Shown: positions 8,885 to 18,213 of the stretch, piece after piece
How the letters are laid out: every line of letters starts with the position of its first letter
Numbering within the stretch: position 1 is the first letter of the stretch
Assembly: GCA_023398495.1 (NCBI GenBank)
Contig: JAEWSG010000244.1
Location: 1 to 64,000 of the forward strand
Direction: 5' to 3'
Source of the DNA: Bacillota bacterium
Lineage (GTDB): Bacteria; Bacillota; Clostridia; Acetivibrionales; Acetivibrionaceae
Length of the DNA: 64,000 nt
Position numbers and translations under genes: made by a program
The notes under the pieces: generated by a model
Database searches by the model: none
What the model was told of the DNA's origin: nothing
What the model saw: the letters and a program-made list of their open reading frames with translations, nothing else

Positions 8885-9095
8885 AGCACTTGAGCGGCAA
8901 TTACAAGAATAACGCCTAAATTTAGGATTAACACACGCCTAACTTGACGAGGATATAGATGTATCAGACTCATACATAGGCTATATAGAACAGGGAGAAT
9001 GAAAACTAAGCCTCCTAGTATCCCTCTATGATAAGACGATTTATTATTCACTATATGCCCATGATACTCACCTCTAACGTAAATATCTCAATCTT

Positions 9096-9854
9096 CTAAA
9101 TAGCAATCTGACTCTTTATTTTGTGTTCCATCGCCCTATCTTGCTTTTCTTCATAATCCAGTCTATCAGCTGCCTTTGAGTCTAGATAATATTCATTTTT
9201 TACGTACTCAACTAAATCATCTGTTAAGCAATCTAGCAATAAAAATACAAAATCTTTAAGTTTTTTTACTTCCTCAATATTAAGATCAAAGGTGATAAAT
9301 CTATCTTCCATCAACTTACTTCCATGCCCTATTGCATTCCTACTGCTTATCAGTGCAACATTTAAATAATTTTCTCTTGCTTTAAAGGCATTCTTATATT
9401 CAATACCGAGGATATTCATCAAACTTCTAAACACCTTTGGCGTTAACTTTGATCTTGTATCAATAAAAGTTTTTTCTTGATCATTATCAAGATTTATAGT
9501 TATTTTAAACTTCTTATCTTCATTTTTAATATAAGATTCTATAAACTTTATCTCATTCGCTAGTGTAAACGAATTCTTATTATCAATACATATACCGATT
9601 TGATTTTTTAAAGCTAGTGCATGGAAATTCGTAGTTAAATCCTTAATTTTCTTTTTTGCCTCAGTAACATACTTTAAATACAATTTGCAACTTTTTTTTA
9701 TGTACCCCTCCCAGTGAGCATATATTAGGAGTACCAACGATTTTAGAACAACTTCGTTCTCTTGCATATTATAAATCATAAACAAATCGCTAATTTCCTT
9801 TTTCCTCCATACCAAATCAGCATCAAGGTAATCGATAAACTGGTCATTACTCAT
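9096..9854 (-). CDS. MAE_28990/MAE_18760-like HEPN protein, predicted RNase
   Basis: The product has the two hallmarks of this HEPN group: the early helix motif LLIYAHWEGYIKK (42-54) and the catalytic R-x4-H in SRNAIGHGSK (R172 and H177). HEPN proteins of this type are predicted metal-independent RNases used as toxins in immunity systems. The start overlaps the stop of the DUF262 gene by 8 nt (ATGAGTAA), so the two are made together, and DUF262 proteins are a known neighbour of this HEPN family. The C-terminus (about 200-252) is charged and helical. Target RNA is unknown. Confidence 0.8.
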   Translation of the reverse strand: MSNDQFIDYLDADLVWRKKEISDLFMIYNMQENEVVLKSLVLLIYAHWEGYIKKSCKLYLKYVTEAKKKIKDLTTNFHALALKNQIGICIDNKNSFTLANEIKFIESYIKNEDKKFKITINLDNDQEKTFIDTRSKLTPKVFRSLMNILGIEYKNAFKARENYLNVALISSRNAIGHGSKLMEDRFITFDLNIEEVKKLKDFVFLLLDCLTDDLVEYVKNEYYLDSKAADRLDYEEKQDRAMEHKIKSQIAI

Positions 9855-10926
9855 TGAACCACCTCAAAGATAATTCACTTAACTTTTTAAATCGGTTAAT
9901 GACTCTAGCACCTCGATTTGTTGCTTCTAGAAAATCCTCCTCTTTATAGATAGATATAATTTTACTCTTAAAAATATGATCGTCCATACATTCATATCTT
10001 TCAATATTTGATGCCAACCCAGGCAATATTGCCTCAAAACATGAAAGTGAAAATCCTCCACTAAATAACCCTAATTCATCATCATATTTTTTGAAAGCAT
10101 TATCTCCCAGTTTACTATAAAGAACATCAATAGTTCTTTCAAATATTTTGATTTCAGCATCCAAATCAATTTCTTCGCTTTGAATCAAATTTGTAACCTC
10201 TGCATCAATGAAGTAATCAATATTTATCTTAGATAACTGATACTTGCTATAATCAGTTATGTTTATTTTGGCAATTAAGTATCTTACAATTAACTCCATA
10301 TGATATTCGATTTCAAGTTTACTCTCTGTCAAATTAATACACTTAATAAACTCATCCTTTTTCTTAGATTTATTGAGTGCATTGAAAAAACCTTCATCAA
10401 GCATAATAATCAAGCAATTTCTTATTTCTTGGGGCTCTAGATGAATTCCACCAGTATTTAATCTTTGAAATAGTTCATACTGCGATTGTATACTATTTTC
10501 TGTCAATATGATATTAATGTTTAACTTAGATCGTCTAATGATTCGTTTAATATCTACAGGTAGTGTCTCCCAAGTTTCACCTTCAAGCGACGGTAAGTAC
10601 CTTGTTGCAGTTAATACTAAAGGTTCTTTTCCCGGTAAATCGCCAGTCAACTGCAGAAGTGTTGAAAGTCTCTGTACACCATCTACTACGCTCCATTTTC
10701 CATCTTGCTTCTGAGCAACAAAAACTTCTGGAATAGGTATACCAATCAAAATTGATTCAATGAATTTGGATTTTTGTTCATCATCCCATCTAAAAAGTCT
10801 CTGATATGCAGGATCAAGCTTTAAATCACCTTCATTATATAAGTTTATAATTTCTCCAAATGACATACTATAACTATCAGTTTTAATATTTTTACGTTCT
10901 GTCTCTAATTCATGCACAAGACTCAT
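9847..10926 (-). CDS. DUF262 (GmrS/ParB-like) protein, partner of HEPN gene
   Basis: The N-terminal ParB/sulfiredoxin-like DUF262 domain is clear. It has DPAYQRLFRWDDEQKSKFIESIL (38-60) and the DGVQRL nucleotide-binding/hydrolysis motif (82-87), where most relatives have DGQQR. The family includes the GmrS half of the GmrSD type IV restriction enzyme, and often senses or hydrolyses nucleotides. No DUF1524 HNH nuclease domain follows, so the effector is probably the HEPN protein encoded next. Start ATG 10926 has GAGGTG 7 nt upstream; in-frame ATGs at 10941 and 10932 fit worse. At 359 residues it is full length for the stand-alone form. Confidence 0.8.
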   Translation of the reverse strand: MSLVHELETERKNIKTDSYSMSFGEIINLYNEGDLKLDPAYQRLFRWDDEQKSKFIESILIGIPIPEVFVAQKQDGKWSVVDGVQRLSTLLQLTGDLPGKEPLVLTATRYLPSLEGETWETLPVDIKRIIRRSKLNINIILTENSIQSQYELFQRLNTGGIHLEPQEIRNCLIIMLDEGFFNALNKSKKKDEFIKCINLTESKLEIEYHMELIVRYLIAKINITDYSKYQLSKINIDYFIDAEVTNLIQSEEIDLDAEIKIFERTIDVLYSKLGDNAFKKYDDELGLFSGGFSLSCFEAILPGLASNIERYECMDDHIFKSKIISIYKEEDFLEATNRGARVINRFKKLSELSLRWFNE

Positions 10927-10985
10927 TATCATACACCTCATAGCTTAATAATATTTTCCAATAAATTATATCACTTATTGAATAC

Positions 10986-11403
10986 CTACTGAAATATGTT
11001 CCAATAAGCAAGAAATTGATCAAAGGTATTTAGTGATATTTTCCCTTTAGAATACCAGCCGATTGCCCTTAAAAGTTTTGGTTGCTCAAGTTCAAATCGT
11101 CTTGCCATTTTAAAGGCACTAATAATATCTGATTTACTCAACAGTCTACGGCTCACAAAGTTCTTCTGATTAGTGAAGACCCCCCTCATGCTTATATAAC
11201 TGTATTGGTATATCGTTCCCCAGAGATAGTACATCCCTCATATGGCCAAAATATACATACGCCACAGTTTCTGCAATGCTGATATTATCTGCATAGGCAG
11301 TAATTGTTGCCGCAATTCCAAAAGGCTTTTTTCTGAGATTTATCCCTGTAGAATTGGTGTTGATCAAATCCTTTTTCTTGCCGAAAAGTAATTTCGTTTG
11401 CAA
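10986..11403 (-). pseudogene. frameshifted remnant of an unknown gene
   Basis: Two minus-strand frames (11170-11403 and 10986-11234) join into one sensible protein if one base is lost or gained at the run of six C at 11170-11175. The joined product would run from TAYADNISIAETVAYVYFGH through IPIQLYKHEG to KMARRFELEQPKLLRAIGWYSKG and FDQFLAYWN. There is no plausible start at the 5' end, so it is also truncated. The helical C-terminal part loosely recalls HEPN-type proteins, but I cannot name the family. It lies between two defence-type genes. Confidence 0.45.
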
Positions 11404-11527
11404 TCAAGATTGGCCCAACAACATCAAAATCTACTTCCCATATTCTTCTGTTAATTACCTTTCTTTATAAAATTTATCCCCTCTTACTATAATTTCATGG
11501 GCGCCTAAAATTGTAATGTTTTTTCAA

Positions 11528-13822
11528 TCAACAATCTATATTACTATTAATGCTATCACATATATATCGTTCCAACAACTCATGAGCCTTTCTAGCACAT
11601 TTGGATATCGAACGCGCTGTCACGGTACACATGGACCATGCTGCAACGTTTAGCCGCATAGCTAAGAAAAATTCATCATTCGCTATTGCTGCTTTGGATA
11701 ATTGTAGCATTTCATCTGGCATGTTAGTAAACGAGCATTGCATAGCATAAGTTATCGGCTCAATAATTCCAGTTTTGCTACAAATGCATTCTCCACCTTG
11801 ATATTCATGGACATGAAAACCTGCCATATCGTGAAAGGGCATGTCCTCTGGCTTTATCAGAATATTATTGAACGAACCGACAGCCTTAAATATTTCTAAC
11901 TGTACGTCTCTTGAGCCATTCTCCCTAGCCATTGGAACAGTAGAAAGATTCGACAAAAGAAGCCAAGGATTACAATTTGAAATTAATGTACCTCCAAGTT
12001 CACCATGCAATTTGATATGGCCAATATCTGAAAAATACAAACCAAAAACACCATAATCATTATTTTGCTTCACTGATGGCGAATCCTTTATAAGTAGACA
12101 AATCAGTTCCCAAAGAACCTCCCTCTCCGTGCAGACGCTAACCACTGCCTTTGCAGCAGCCACATCGCCATATGGAATACAATTTACATTATCCATTATA
12201 AAATTATATGCATCTTCGACATTGCTCCTATCGATAATCTCAATAATTTTATCTCTAAGTACATACGCTGCGGCCGTTGCAATTGCCTCGGGAAATCTAG
12301 GATATAAATATGCTTTGCCATCATCGAAGACTAACTGGTGTATATGTCCGTCGCTCTTCATTCTATTTATGCGATCAGTTCTCATGAATTGCTCTGCAGT
12401 TTTTAGCGATATAACTCCTCTTGTTGCAGAAAGGATTGCTAAACGAGGATCAGCCGTTCTACTATTCATATCACTAAATATGGCTTCCGCAAATAGACGA
12501 TAATCACTTCGTGTTTCTGCATTGGTCACTATTTTGGACCATACTGATTCTAATACAGAGTAATTCGTATAACTAGGCAGAAAAAAAATCGTCTTTGTAT
12601 CGGAATTGTCATCTATACTGTCGTTATGTTCAGGTAGGCAGGACGCTAACACCCTTAAAACACGGGGATTTCTGTATTGTACATTACATTGTGCTCCTTG
12701 ATAAAATGCTGCACCATTATTATCCATAAAAAATTCCATGGCGTTATAAAACTCTTCATCTGATAAAGCATCGAGTTTTACCATGGGGGCTTTACCAATT
12801 GCGTTTTTAGCTGGTCCGCTATTGATTCTTCCTATGCAATCATAAATATGTTCATTCATAACGAGAAGTAACGAATATGTGTTTTCTCGATTAATATCAT
12901 TGAGTTGGTTGATTTCGCGCCAGAATAGCTTATCATCAACAGAACAAATGTTATCAATGATAAATACTACTCTGCTTTTTTTCTCTCTTTCTCTAAACCC
13001 GTTGATTAGCCAATGCTTTACCTCATTTGTCCTAAAACTTCTGAATACTTCTCTGCAAAACCAATTGGATATCTTCTCAAGCGGATCATAGCTTACGTTA
13101 GCATCAATATAAACTGGAATAAGATTATCGGGACACTTCTTGCTCATCTGGTATATGACGTTTGTCTTTCCCGCTAAAATTGGACCAACGAAGCTAATTA
13201 AAGGACAATCTTTTGCTTTTTCTATCAGTTGATTTACAGCTGTACGCTCCAGTTGAAAATTTCTTGTAACTTGGTATGTGAAGTCATTAATATCACCTTC
13301 AATTTCTTCATGCGCCTTTTTAGTATATCTCGCCAATACACCTCTCCACATGTCATTATCACGGCCAAGAAGTACGGTGATAGCTTCATCCATATCTGCA
13401 CTTGCGCATTTCGTAGCAGCTTGAAAGAGAGATTGCACCATATGCTCATTTACATTTTCTACTTTCCACGGCTTGCGGTCATAAGTATTAAAAAACTGAG
13501 TGTTTTCACCATTACTGATAATCGTAAGTGGGGGCATCGGATCTAAAAGTCTAGCATATGAGATCCCTTGAATAGCATCATCATATGAAAGTGTTATACC
13601 CGGCGCCTTTAATTCAAGAATCGCCAGATTGACTCCTTTATGTTTAATCAGAACATCTGATCGTGCAAATGCCTTATCCTTTTTCGTTCCATCATATAAA
13701 TATGTATTATGTCCTAGTATAAGCTGAAACTGCTGTTGATGGGTAATATCCCCATTATTAATCATTGGAAATATTCGTTTGATTTCTTCGTTTACTCTAG
13801 CTTCAAAGGTTGCCTCATTCAT
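11528..13822 (-). CDS. HsdR-N-like nuclease fused to a P-loop NTPase (STAND-like), candidate single-gene defence protein
   Basis: The N-terminus carries the type I restriction subunit (HSDR_N) nuclease pattern: RSDVLI (D57) and LAILELKAPG (E71, K73). A P-loop NTPase follows, with SFVGPILAGKTN (loop GPILAGKT at 214-221) and Walker B RVVFIIDNI (about 286-293). The last 450 residues are unassigned and could be a sensor region. This is the layout of nuclease-STAND or similar abortive-infection proteins, where target binding activates DNA cleavage. ATG 13822 is chosen because GGAGG lies 7 nt upstream; the GTG at 13825 is less well placed. The gene appears less A+T-rich than its neighbours, suggesting separate acquisition. 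Confidence 0.7.
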   Translation of the reverse strand: MNEATFEARVNEEIKRIFPMINNGDITHQQQFQLILGHNTYLYDGTKKDKAFARSDVLIKHKGVNLAILELKAPGITLSYDDAIQGISYARLLDPMPPLTIISNGENTQFFNTYDRKPWKVENVNEHMVQSLFQAATKCASADMDEAITVLLGRDNDMWRGVLARYTKKAHEEIEGDINDFTYQVTRNFQLERTAVNQLIEKAKDCPLISFVGPILAGKTNVIYQMSKKCPDNLIPVYIDANVSYDPLEKISNWFCREVFRSFRTNEVKHWLINGFREREKKSRVVFIIDNICSVDDKLFWREINQLNDINRENTYSLLLVMNEHIYDCIGRINSGPAKNAIGKAPMVKLDALSDEEFYNAMEFFMDNNGAAFYQGAQCNVQYRNPRVLRVLASCLPEHNDSIDDNSDTKTIFFLPSYTNYSVLESVWSKIVTNAETRSDYRLFAEAIFSDMNSRTADPRLAILSATRGVISLKTAEQFMRTDRINRMKSDGHIHQLVFDDGKAYLYPRFPEAIATAAAYVLRDKIIEIIDRSNVEDAYNFIMDNVNCIPYGDVAAAKAVVSVCTEREVLWELICLLIKDSPSVKQNNDYGVFGLYFSDIGHIKLHGELGGTLISNCNPWLLLSNLSTVPMARENGSRDVQLEIFKAVGSFNNILIKPEDMPFHDMAGFHVHEYQGGECICSKTGIIEPITYAMQCSFTNMPDEMLQLSKAAIANDEFFLAMRLNVAAWSMCTVTARSISKCARKAHELLERYICDSINSNIDC

Positions 13823-14030
13823 CACAAATCCTCCAATAATTAATTATATAAAACTCGGTCTACAGCCCGATGAAATTATCATCACTATCCGTTTATATGT
13901 TATCGGAAAACATATAACCTTATTACTTCCTTAATCAAGGATCTTCTTTCGAATACATACTCTCTGGCAGTTCATTCCAAAATGCGATAAGTGCATTATA
14001 ATAATCGATAAAATCTTTATCCTTTATTTG

Positions 14031-15422
14031 TTACAAGTTTTCTTCTCGTGATTTCTGCTCAACCTTTATATTCAAATCCTCATCTTGAATTTTATTAACA
14101 ACTTCTTTTGCATTTCTAACCATTTTAATACGCTTTTCTATAGCATTAAAAGTGTCTGATAAATCATTCACTTGAAGCTTATACTCATCTACTAATGAAA
14201 CAATCTTACTTAAAGGAGTATCAGTTTTAATATTCAGCTGTTTCAGCCTCTCCAAAGAATGTTCATATGACAATATATCACCTTCAAACTTGTTATAGAA
14301 TTGCTTTTTATTAAAGGCATTGCACTTCTTATATTTCTGATATACTTCTTTATTCTTATTAATTGTCGCAAGATATTTTGCAACACCTCTATATTTGTCA
14401 ATCTCATTGTTGAGTTTCTTTATATCTTCTTTAGCAGCTACAGATTGAATCTTCAAATCGTCAATCCTTCTGACAAAATCCTTCCAACTATTTATATTCT
14501 CATTTCTGACTATCACTAAAGTATTTGCCAATAACTTAACATCAGAAATCCTCTGTTTTCTTTTAGCATACAAAAGCTGTTTGTCGATAGTAAAAGGAAA
14601 CCTTCTAACTGATCTAAGATCAACACACTTACTTTTATTAACCGATTTATTTTCAATCCTTGCTGCTATATTTTCCTGGGTATAATCATCTCCCAAAGTC
14701 TTTGCCCTAGTAAACCGTTCCTGCCCTTTTGCCCTAAATGCAATATACTTACCTTCTTTTGTCTCATAACCGTGACCCTGCATAGCCTTCTTAAACTCTT
14801 CAAAATCACCAGAGCACTCAATACATTTATCAATATTCCTTTTAAGTTTTGATTTCCAGCTTTCACCCTTTTTATCTTCCTGCCATTCTTTATAATGCTT
14901 ACCTTTTTCATTATTTGAAACAATAACAGATAAATTATTCTCCCGGCAAAGCCTGTCACTTATTTTCATTAGTTCAGAAGACGAGTTGTAATAGTTATTG
15001 AACTTCCGATTACAATCAATTGTAGTTGAATTAAAGATAATGTGATTATGAATATGCTTTTTATCTATATGTGTTGCAATTACATACTCATGTTTTCCTT
15101 TTGTAAATTCATCTGCAAGTTTTTTCCCGATCTCATGAGCCTGCTCTGGAGAAATTTTATCATCAGGACTAAAAGCCTGCCTGATATGATATGCTAACAC
15201 ATCATCTTTCTTTTTGGTTTTATATCCATTAACTTTTTCATATAAAGTCTTTGATGCAACAAAATCCAAATGCGCCGATTCAGGAAGACACTTGAAAGCT
15301 GAAACAAATTCTTTACAATTTGTCTTTTTATCATCTTCAATATATTCAGTCCGATCCATTAAGATATGACTTATAGATTTTGTACTGTTTGATTTAATTC
15401 TTAATAGAGTTGTTGCTGCCAT
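14031..15422 (-). CDS. relaxase/mobilisation nuclease (MobA-like)
   Basis: The histidine triad motif HIDKKHIHNHIIF (from H118) is the metal-binding signature of MOB-type relaxases, preceded by the family's AYHIRQAFSPDD. The last 180 residues are predicted coiled coil. The enzyme nicks one strand at oriT and pilots it into the recipient. It follows the MobC-like gene by 15 nt, and both read away from the oriT-like block. ATG 15422 is preferred, with AAGGGGTG about 9 nt upstream; the GTG at 15434 overlaps that site. No type IV secretion genes are in view, so transfer would depend on a helper element. Confidence 0.9.
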   Translation of the reverse strand: MAATTLLRIKSNSTKSISHILMDRTEYIEDDKKTNCKEFVSAFKCLPESAHLDFVASKTLYEKVNGYKTKKKDDVLAYHIRQAFSPDDKISPEQAHEIGKKLADEFTKGKHEYVIATHIDKKHIHNHIIFNSTTIDCNRKFNNYYNSSSELMKISDRLCRENNLSVIVSNNEKGKHYKEWQEDKKGESWKSKLKRNIDKCIECSGDFEEFKKAMQGHGYETKEGKYIAFRAKGQERFTRAKTLGDDYTQENIAARIENKSVNKSKCVDLRSVRRFPFTIDKQLLYAKRKQRISDVKLLANTLVIVRNENINSWKDFVRRIDDLKIQSVAAKEDIKKLNNEIDKYRGVAKYLATINKNKEVYQKYKKCNAFNKKQFYNKFEGDILSYEHSLERLKQLNIKTDTPLSKIVSLVDEYKLQVNDLSDTFNAIEKRIKMVRNAKEVVNKIQDEDLNIKVEQKSREENL

Positions 15423-15437
15423 ATCCCAATTCACCCC

Positions 15438-15779
15438 TTACGACAATTCTCCAAGCAACAAAGCCATTGTATCTCTTTGCATTAAGTTTATTGTCTTCAG
15501 CATTTCCTTCAAACTTTCAACGTCTTTTTTGCTAATGTTTTGCATTTCATTTAGATGCTTTGTTACCTGATTTATGTTAGTTCCTATTTTGTTTATTTCA
15601 TATGATAAATCTTTTAGAATCTTTAAATCTGTATTTATAATTACACCGTCAATAGACATTTTTCTTATATAGGCACTTCTATTTTTAATACCGGCTTTCT
15701 CCATATTTTTTTTCAATAGATACATTTCATACTCCGAAAAATATAAAGTAACCTGATTTTGTCTTTCCCTATTTGCCAT
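15438..15779 (-). CDS. MobC-like relaxosome accessory protein
   Basis: This 113-residue basic protein has an N-terminal ribbon-helix-helix-like segment (QVTLYFSEYEMYLLKKNMEKAG) and the MobC core (LKDLSYEINKIGTNINQVTKHLNEM). Proteins of this family bind oriT and help the relaxase. Its gene lies between the palindrome block and the relaxase gene, the usual order in mobilisable elements. Confidence 0.85.
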   Translation of the reverse strand: MANRERQNQVTLYFSEYEMYLLKKNMEKAGIKNRSAYIRKMSIDGVIINTDLKILKDLSYEINKIGTNINQVTKHLNEMQNISKKDVESLKEMLKTINLMQRDTMALLLGELS

Positions 15780-15840
15780 CTGATATGCCCCCTGTCCAGT
15801 ACTACTTTGTATTTCATAACGATTAATTATTTTGTTCTTT

Positions 15841-15928
15841 TGGGGATTGGGGGAACCCCAAAAATCAAAAATTTATAAAAATAGCATTGGGCTATTTTTG
15901 AATTTTTGAGGAAGTGTATATACACTTC
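15841..15928. other. candidate oriT palindrome cluster
   Basis: Three nested structures lie just upstream of mobC. TGGGG/CCCCA encloses GGGG-aa-CCCC (15841-15860). An interrupted palindrome pairs CAAAAATT (15866-15873) and AAAAATAGC (15877-15885) with GCTATTTTT (15891-15899) and AATTTTTG (15901-15908). GAAGTGTATATACACTTC (15911-15928) is a perfect 18-bp palindrome. Palindromes next to mobC are typical of oriT. No nic consensus is recognised. The remaining gap to 16287 shows only A+T-rich sequence, presumably with the promoter of the next gene. Confidence 0.55.
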
Positions 15929-16287
15929 CATTGCTTGCTAATCTTAAATCTTTCTATCATTATACTACTTTGATTTGGCAAAATACAACCCATAATAAGT
16001 ATACTTTTGTAAACTTCTTATAACCAGCTTCCGATTTTGTTCTTTAATTCCCCCATACTCTTTCCCAGGTTCATTAATCGAATTTCAATAATTAACAAAA
16101 GTTATATTGAATAAAATCATCCGTATAAAGATGCCATATCATAAAAATAGTTAAAACAATGTTGAAAGGTATGATAAAATTACAAGTGAGTTAAAAAAAT
16201 CTCACTTCCGAGTTTTGGTTCATTGCAAATGCAACCAGACAGGATCATAAAATAATATATAGAGGAAGTATACAAGGGAGGTTTAAT

Positions 16288-17145
16288 ATGTTTTTTAGAA
16301 AAAACAAGAGTGAAAAATCAAAAGATAGACCCGAGAATATTTATAAACCAGGTCTTCTCTTTGTTGAACTAATGTTTGAAGATGCTCCAAATTTTCAAAT
16401 CGAAAAAATCTTGAGTGATTTAAAAAATGTTATCGGGGATACGGACATAATGACGAGTTCAAAGGATATGACAGCATTTATACTTAAGGAACATCCTGTT
16501 AAGTATAAAGATGCAGAAATCCCTTCCCAGTGTATACTTTTTTCAACTCTTAATAAGATTGAGTATGAAAAACTTATACCTTCATTACAACAAACAAGAG
16601 AACGAGAAAATATGAATGAGACTGTTAAAAATTGCAGATATAAGATAGCCTTTTCTGATTTCATGCCAAACCATAATGACGGATATGCTAGATTAAGTTT
16701 ATTTAATAATGCATTAAAAGTCATAATTAATAATGTTGATTGCAAAGTACTGCATTTTTTAAATAGCCAAATATTAATAAGTCCAATTGACTTTATAGAT
16801 AGGATTAGTCAGGGAGATCATCTTGCCGGAGCCTTAAATGTCCGTTTATTTAATATTCAAAATTCTGAAGATATGTTAATGGATACTTTAGGACTTCATA
16901 CATTTGGATTACCTGATATTCAATGTCACTTTAAAGAACTAGATCCAAACGAGATTGCCAGAGTTATTTACAACGCCGGATACTATATCTTTGATAAGGG
17001 TGATATTATCGATGACGGCAATACAATCCAAGGCATAAAAGAAAACGATAAGTGGAAATGTCAACATGAAGAATCATTAGTTGAACCTAATAGAATTGTA
17101 TTAGATATTAACCCAGGTTCACAGTATGCAGCAGGTGGAAGGTAA
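16288..17145 (+). CDS. DUF4261 domain protein
   Basis: The C-terminal half matches DUF4261: MDTLGLHTFGLPDIQCHF (about 194-211), then YYIFDKGDIIDDGNTIQG and RIVLDINPGSQYAAGGR at the end. The family is common in Firmicutes and has no established biochemical role. The start has a good GGGAGG 6 nt upstream. It is the first plus-strand gene of the element, and 96 nt separate it from the hydrolase operon, which has its own promoter, so it is probably a separate unit. Confidence 0.8.
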   Translation: MFFRKNKSEKSKDRPENIYKPGLLFVELMFEDAPNFQIEKILSDLKNVIGDTDIMTSSKDMTAFILKEHPVKYKDAEIPSQCILFSTLNKIEYEKLIPSLQQTRERENMNETVKNCRYKIAFSDFMPNHNDGYARLSLFNNALKVIINNVDCKVLHFLNSQILISPIDFIDRISQGDHLAGALNVRLFNIQNSEDMLMDTLGLHTFGLPDIQCHFKELDPNEIARVIYNAGYYIFDKGDIIDDGNTIQGIKENDKWKCQHEESLVEPNRIVLDINPGSQYAAGGR

Positions 17146-17168
17146 TATCAATTATTGAGATTGAATTC

Positions 17169-17210
17169 AGCAAATATAATTTGCTAAACAATTCATTTAT
17201 AATGTATAAT
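17169..17210 (+). promoter_or_regulatory. promoter with overlapping palindromic operator, hydrolase-kinase-regulator operon
   Basis: AGCAAAT-ATA-ATTTGCT (17169-17185) is a perfect 7-bp dyad around ATA. Its right arm overlaps a -35-like TTGCTA (17181-17186), which is 18 bp from a perfect TATAAT (17205-17210). A second TATAAT lies at 17198-17203. The same dyad design with longer arms recurs at 20813-20841, behind the operon's regulator gene. The XRE-type HTH on that regulator is the likely binder (inference). Confidence 0.6.
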
Positions 17211-17241
17211 ATCCTTAGCAAAACAGCAAAGGAGTTAGAAT

Positions 17242-18210
17242 GTGAACAGGATATTATGCAAGATAATTGATTATTATGCCATGTGCAATATACATAGAGT
17301 AAAAAGTAGAAAACCTCACTTTTTTGACGATCATAATATCGAATTGGACTTTAATGGCTTTTGGACTACCCCAAAATTACCGGATACAAGGTTTACAGCA
17401 AGTTCTACGTCCGGAAACTATGAAATCGGGAAGTATACATTCAGAAGCTTAATAAATGATAAGTATGAAAAAAACAATGTATGCTTTGGTGAATATTACA
17501 ATACAAAAAAGAACAGTAAATCCGTTAGCGTAATTTTAGTACACGGATGGCGTTCTGATAATAACAGCTACATGCGAGACATTTATTTAAAATCATTCAT
17601 GGAAAAAGGATATAATTTTTATACATATACTTTGCCTTACCACTTTGAGCGATCACCAGAGAATTCATATAATGGTGAGTATATGATCAGTGCTAATGTT
17701 AAAAGAACATTGGCATCTATAAACCAATCCGTTACAGATTTGAGGGCTTTAATCATTTATCTAAAGCATCACCAAAAAGATAAAGTAATTGTTATAGGAA
17801 ATAGTCTTGGTGGATTAGTAACGAATATGACAGCGACCTTGGAAAAAAATATAGATATTTTAATTTCAATATTTTATGCAAACAGCTTACCCTTTTCAGT
17901 CTGGAACACAATTGTTGGTAAGTATGTCAAAAAGGATTTTGTGGAAAATAGCACTATGCAGTACGAAGAACTTGAAAAGAAGTGGAGTTTAATTACTCCA
18001 AGTAATTTTAAACCTGCGATTTCAAAAGAAAATATATTACTCATTTCCGGTGAACATGATTTATTTGTTCTGGAAGAAGACACTAAGAGTTTATGGGAAG
18101 CATGGAATAAACCAAAAAGATTATTATACAAATGTGGCCATGCAGGTATAGTATTCAACAAAAAAGATATTTTGAATGATTCGATGGATTTTATTGATAA
18201 GAGGTTATAA
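17242..18210 (+). CDS. alpha/beta hydrolase
   Basis: The catalytic set of the fold is complete: oxyanion region VILVHGWRS (HG at 101-102), nucleophile elbow GNSLGG (S188), acid in SGEHDLFV (D273) and His in CGHAGI (H300). There is no signal peptide or membrane segment, so it is probably cytoplasmic. The GTG start has AAAGGAG 7 nt upstream. It is the first gene of a tight operon with a membrane histidine kinase (3-nt gap) and a response regulator. A hydrolase beside a sensor kinase could make, modify or destroy a small-molecule signal, but its substrate is unknown. Confidence 0.85.
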   Translation: MNRILCKIIDYYAMCNIHRVKSRKPHFFDDHNIELDFNGFWTTPKLPDTRFTASSTSGNYEIGKYTFRSLINDKYEKNNVCFGEYYNTKKNSKSVSVILVHGWRSDNNSYMRDIYLKSFMEKGYNFYTYTLPYHFERSPENSYNGEYMISANVKRTLASINQSVTDLRALIIYLKHHQKDKVIVIGNSLGGLVTNMTATLEKNIDILISIFYANSLPFSVWNTIVGKYVKKDFVENSTMQYEELEKKWSLITPSNFKPAISKENILLISGEHDLFVLEEDTKSLWEAWNKPKRLLYKCGHAGIVFNKKDILNDSMDFIDKRL

Positions 18211-18213
18211 TTT

